Below are positions 62,541 through 64,000 of a stretch of 64,000 bases of DNA, in pieces. The notes under the pieces are model-generated. The model searched no databases. It saw only the letters and a list, made by a program, of their open reading frames with translations, and was not told where the DNA came from. The position numbers and the translations under genes were made by a program. The stretch covers positions 22,813 through 86,812 of the forward strand of contig NZ_BOOP01000039.1 in NCBI RefSeq assembly GCF_016863295.1. Reading direction: 5' to 3'. Origin of the DNA: Planotetraspora phitsanulokensis (GTDB lineage Bacteria > Actinomycetota > Actinomycetes > Streptosporangiales > Streptosporangiaceae). Within the stretch, counting starts at the first letter, position 1. Each line of letters begins with the position of its first letter.

Positions 62541-64000
62541 TGCCTGCGACGACACGTGCGCGCACGTCCGGCGGACCTGTTCGGGCAGGGCTGCTCGATC
62601 CGAAGCAGCTCGTCAAGTCGCTGCCGGACGCGGTCAGGAAGCTCGATCCACGCACGATGTGGCACAACCCGGTCATGTTCATCGTCGAAATCTGCGCCGT
62701 GTGGAGCACCGTCCTCGCGATCGTCAGGCCCGGCTGGTTCGCCTGGCTCGTCGTCGTGTGGCTCTGGCTGACCGCGATCTTCGCCAACCTCGCCGAGGCC
62801 GTCGCCGAGGGCCGCGGCAAGGCGCAGGCCGAGACCCTGCGCAGGGCCAAGCGGGACACGACGGCCCGCCGCCTGATCGGCTGGAAGCCCGGGGAGCAGG
62901 CCAGAGAAGAACCGGTTCCCGCGTCCGAACTCCGGCAGCACGACCACGTCGTCGTCGAGGCGGGTGAGGTCATCCCCGGTGACGGCGATGTCGTCGAAGG
63001 CATCGCCAGCGTCGACGAGTCGACGATCACCGGTGAGTCGGCCCCGGTCATCCGGGAGTCCGGCGGCGACAGGTCTGCGGTCACCGGCGGCACGAAGGTG
63101 TTGTCCGACCGGATCGTCGTGGAGATCACGCAACGGCCCGGAGAGAGCTTCATCGACAAGATGATCGCGCTCGTCGAAGGGGCAAGAAGGCAGAAGACGC
63201 CGAACGAGATCGCCCTCAACATCCTGCTCGCCTCGCTGACGATCATCTTCGTGATGGCGGTCGCCACGCTGCAACCGCTCGCGATCTACTCCAAGGCGAG
63301 TCAGCCGGGGGTGCCGGACTCCCTCACGCTGAACGCCGACGGCGTCAGCGGCATCGTCATGGTCGCGCTGCTGGTGTGCCTGATCCCGACGACGATCGGC
63401 GCGCTGCTGTCGGCGATCGGCATCGCCGGGATGGACCGGCTCGTGCAGCGCAACGTGCTGGCCATGAGCGGCCGCGCGGTCGAGGCGGCGGGCGACGTCA
63501 ACACGCTGCTGCTGGACAAGACCGGCACCATCACGCTGGGCGACCGGCAGGCGTCGGCGTTCCAGCCGGTCAACGGCGTGACCGAGCTCGAGCTCGCCGA
63601 CGCGGCACAGTTGTCCAGCCTCGCCGACGAGACGCCCGAGGGCCGCTCGATCGTGGTGTTCGCCAAGGCCCGGTACGGCCTGCGTGAGCGCACCCCTGGC
63701 GAGCTGTCCCAGGCGTCGTGGATCGAGTTCACCGCGCAGACCCGCATGTCGGGCGTCGACTTCGGCGACGGGACGACTCCGACGCGGCTGCTGCGCAAGG
63801 GGGCGGCGACCGCGGTGATGAAGTGGATCCGCGACAACGGGGGCCATCCGACCGGCGAGGTGGGCCACATCGTGGACGGCATCTCGGCCAGCGGCGGCAC
63901 GCCGCTCGTGGTCGGCGAGATCGTACGGCAGGGCGGCACGACCACCGCGCACGTTCTCGGCGTCGTCCATCTCAAGGACGTCGTCAAGCAGGGCATGCGT
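62540..64000 (+). CDS. kdpB: KdpB, P-type ATPase subunit (3' end outside window)
   Basis: 487 residues are visible before the window ends; the normal length is about 680-700, so the C-terminal membrane part is missing. TGES loop ITGESAPVIRES (E166), the phosphorylation motif LLDKTGTIT with D326, and SIVVFAKARYGLR of the nucleotide-binding domain. KdpB hydrolyses ATP to drive K+ uptake. It starts at ATG 62540, overlapping the kdpA stop. kdpC presumably follows outside. Confidence 0.97.
   Translation, partial: MPATTRARTSGGPVRAGLLDPKQLVKSLPDAVRKLDPRTMWHNPVMFIVEICAVWSTVLAIVRPGWFAWLVVVWLWLTAIFANLAEAVAEGRGKAQAETLRRAKRDTTARRLIGWKPGEQAREEPVPASELRQHDHVVVEAGEVIPGDGDVVEGIASVDESTITGESAPVIRESGGDRSAVTGGTKVLSDRIVVEITQRPGESFIDKMIALVEGARRQKTPNEIALNILLASLTIIFVMAVATLQPLAIYSKASQPGVPDSLTLNADGVSGIVMVALLVCLIPTTIGALLSAIGIAGMDRLVQRNVLAMSGRAVEAAGDVNTLLLDKTGTITLGDRQASAFQPVNGVTELELADAAQLSSLADETPEGRSIVVFAKARYGLRERTPGELSQASWIEFTAQTRMSGVDFGDGTTPTRLLRKGAATAVMKWIRDNGGHPTGEVGHIVDGISASGGTPLVVGEIVRQGGTTTAHVLGVVHLKDVVKQGMR

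Overview
The window is high-GC DNA (roughly 70 percent G+C) with many GTG starts, ATGA/GTGA gene overlaps, TetR/GntR/LacI/PadR regulators and an ECF41 sigma factor. This points to a filamentous actinobacterium; Streptosporangiales (Nonomuraea/Microbispora-like) is my best guess, from gene style only. No rRNA, tRNA, insertion sequence, phage or CRISPR array was seen. It reads as ordinary chromosome-arm DNA: one large catabolic island with stress, phosphate and potassium modules around it.

Layout. 1-3.9 kb: the 3' part of an ExaC-like aldehyde dehydrogenase with its DUF779 partner, then a second aldehyde dehydrogenase broken by a 1-nt frameshift and divergent from a PadR regulator, with a perfect inverted repeat between them. 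3.9-10.1 kb: a stand-alone DXR with substituted active-site serines, a truncated haemoglobin, a TetR/MFS pair with a three-copy 22-bp-period operator array, a second TetR/DUF1348 pair with two palindromes, and a MmyB-type XRE regulator. 10.2-16.0 kb: two overlapping FtsX-type ABC permeases with no ATPase in view. 16.2-30.4 kb: a complete myo-inositol catabolic island. It holds a GntR regulator, IolG-like, IolE-like, IolC, a Cgl0159-type aldolase candidate, IolB, IolD, a second IolE-like gene with an amber codon near its end, a sugar ABC importer, a second dehydrogenase and MmsA. Together these would take inositol to acetyl-CoA and DHAP. 30.5-36.6 kb: a PhyH dioxygenase, two LacI regulators, a TauE/SafE permease and an Idh/hydroxypyruvate-isomerase pair with clear LacI operators.

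36.6-42.3 kb: CorA, a methyltransferase, and a TetR-controlled ABC-2 exporter. 42.3-44.3 kb: the most unusual locus. A TROVE (Ro60-like) protein is preceded by a 563-nt gene-free region with a long imperfect hairpin (Y-RNA candidate), and is followed 11 nt later by a 25-residue basic protein resembling ribosomal protein bL37. 44.3-49.1 kb: a small membrane protein, an epimerase/ECF41 sigma pair with a matching promoter, and a Tat-exported PhoX phosphatase behind a four-unit PHO box. 49.3-56.8 kb: isochorismatase/GlxA pair, a GntR-TetR double-HTH regulator divergent from an FAD monooxygenase with two operator types, a Ppx/GppA protein, a zinc-less MDR oxidoreductase, and an ECF sigma with a single-TM partner. 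57-64 kb: an APH-fold kinase, KdpD without an adjacent KdpE, and divergent kdpF-kdpA-kdpB, with kdpB cut by the window end.

Functions are read from motifs and gene context; no database search was possible.
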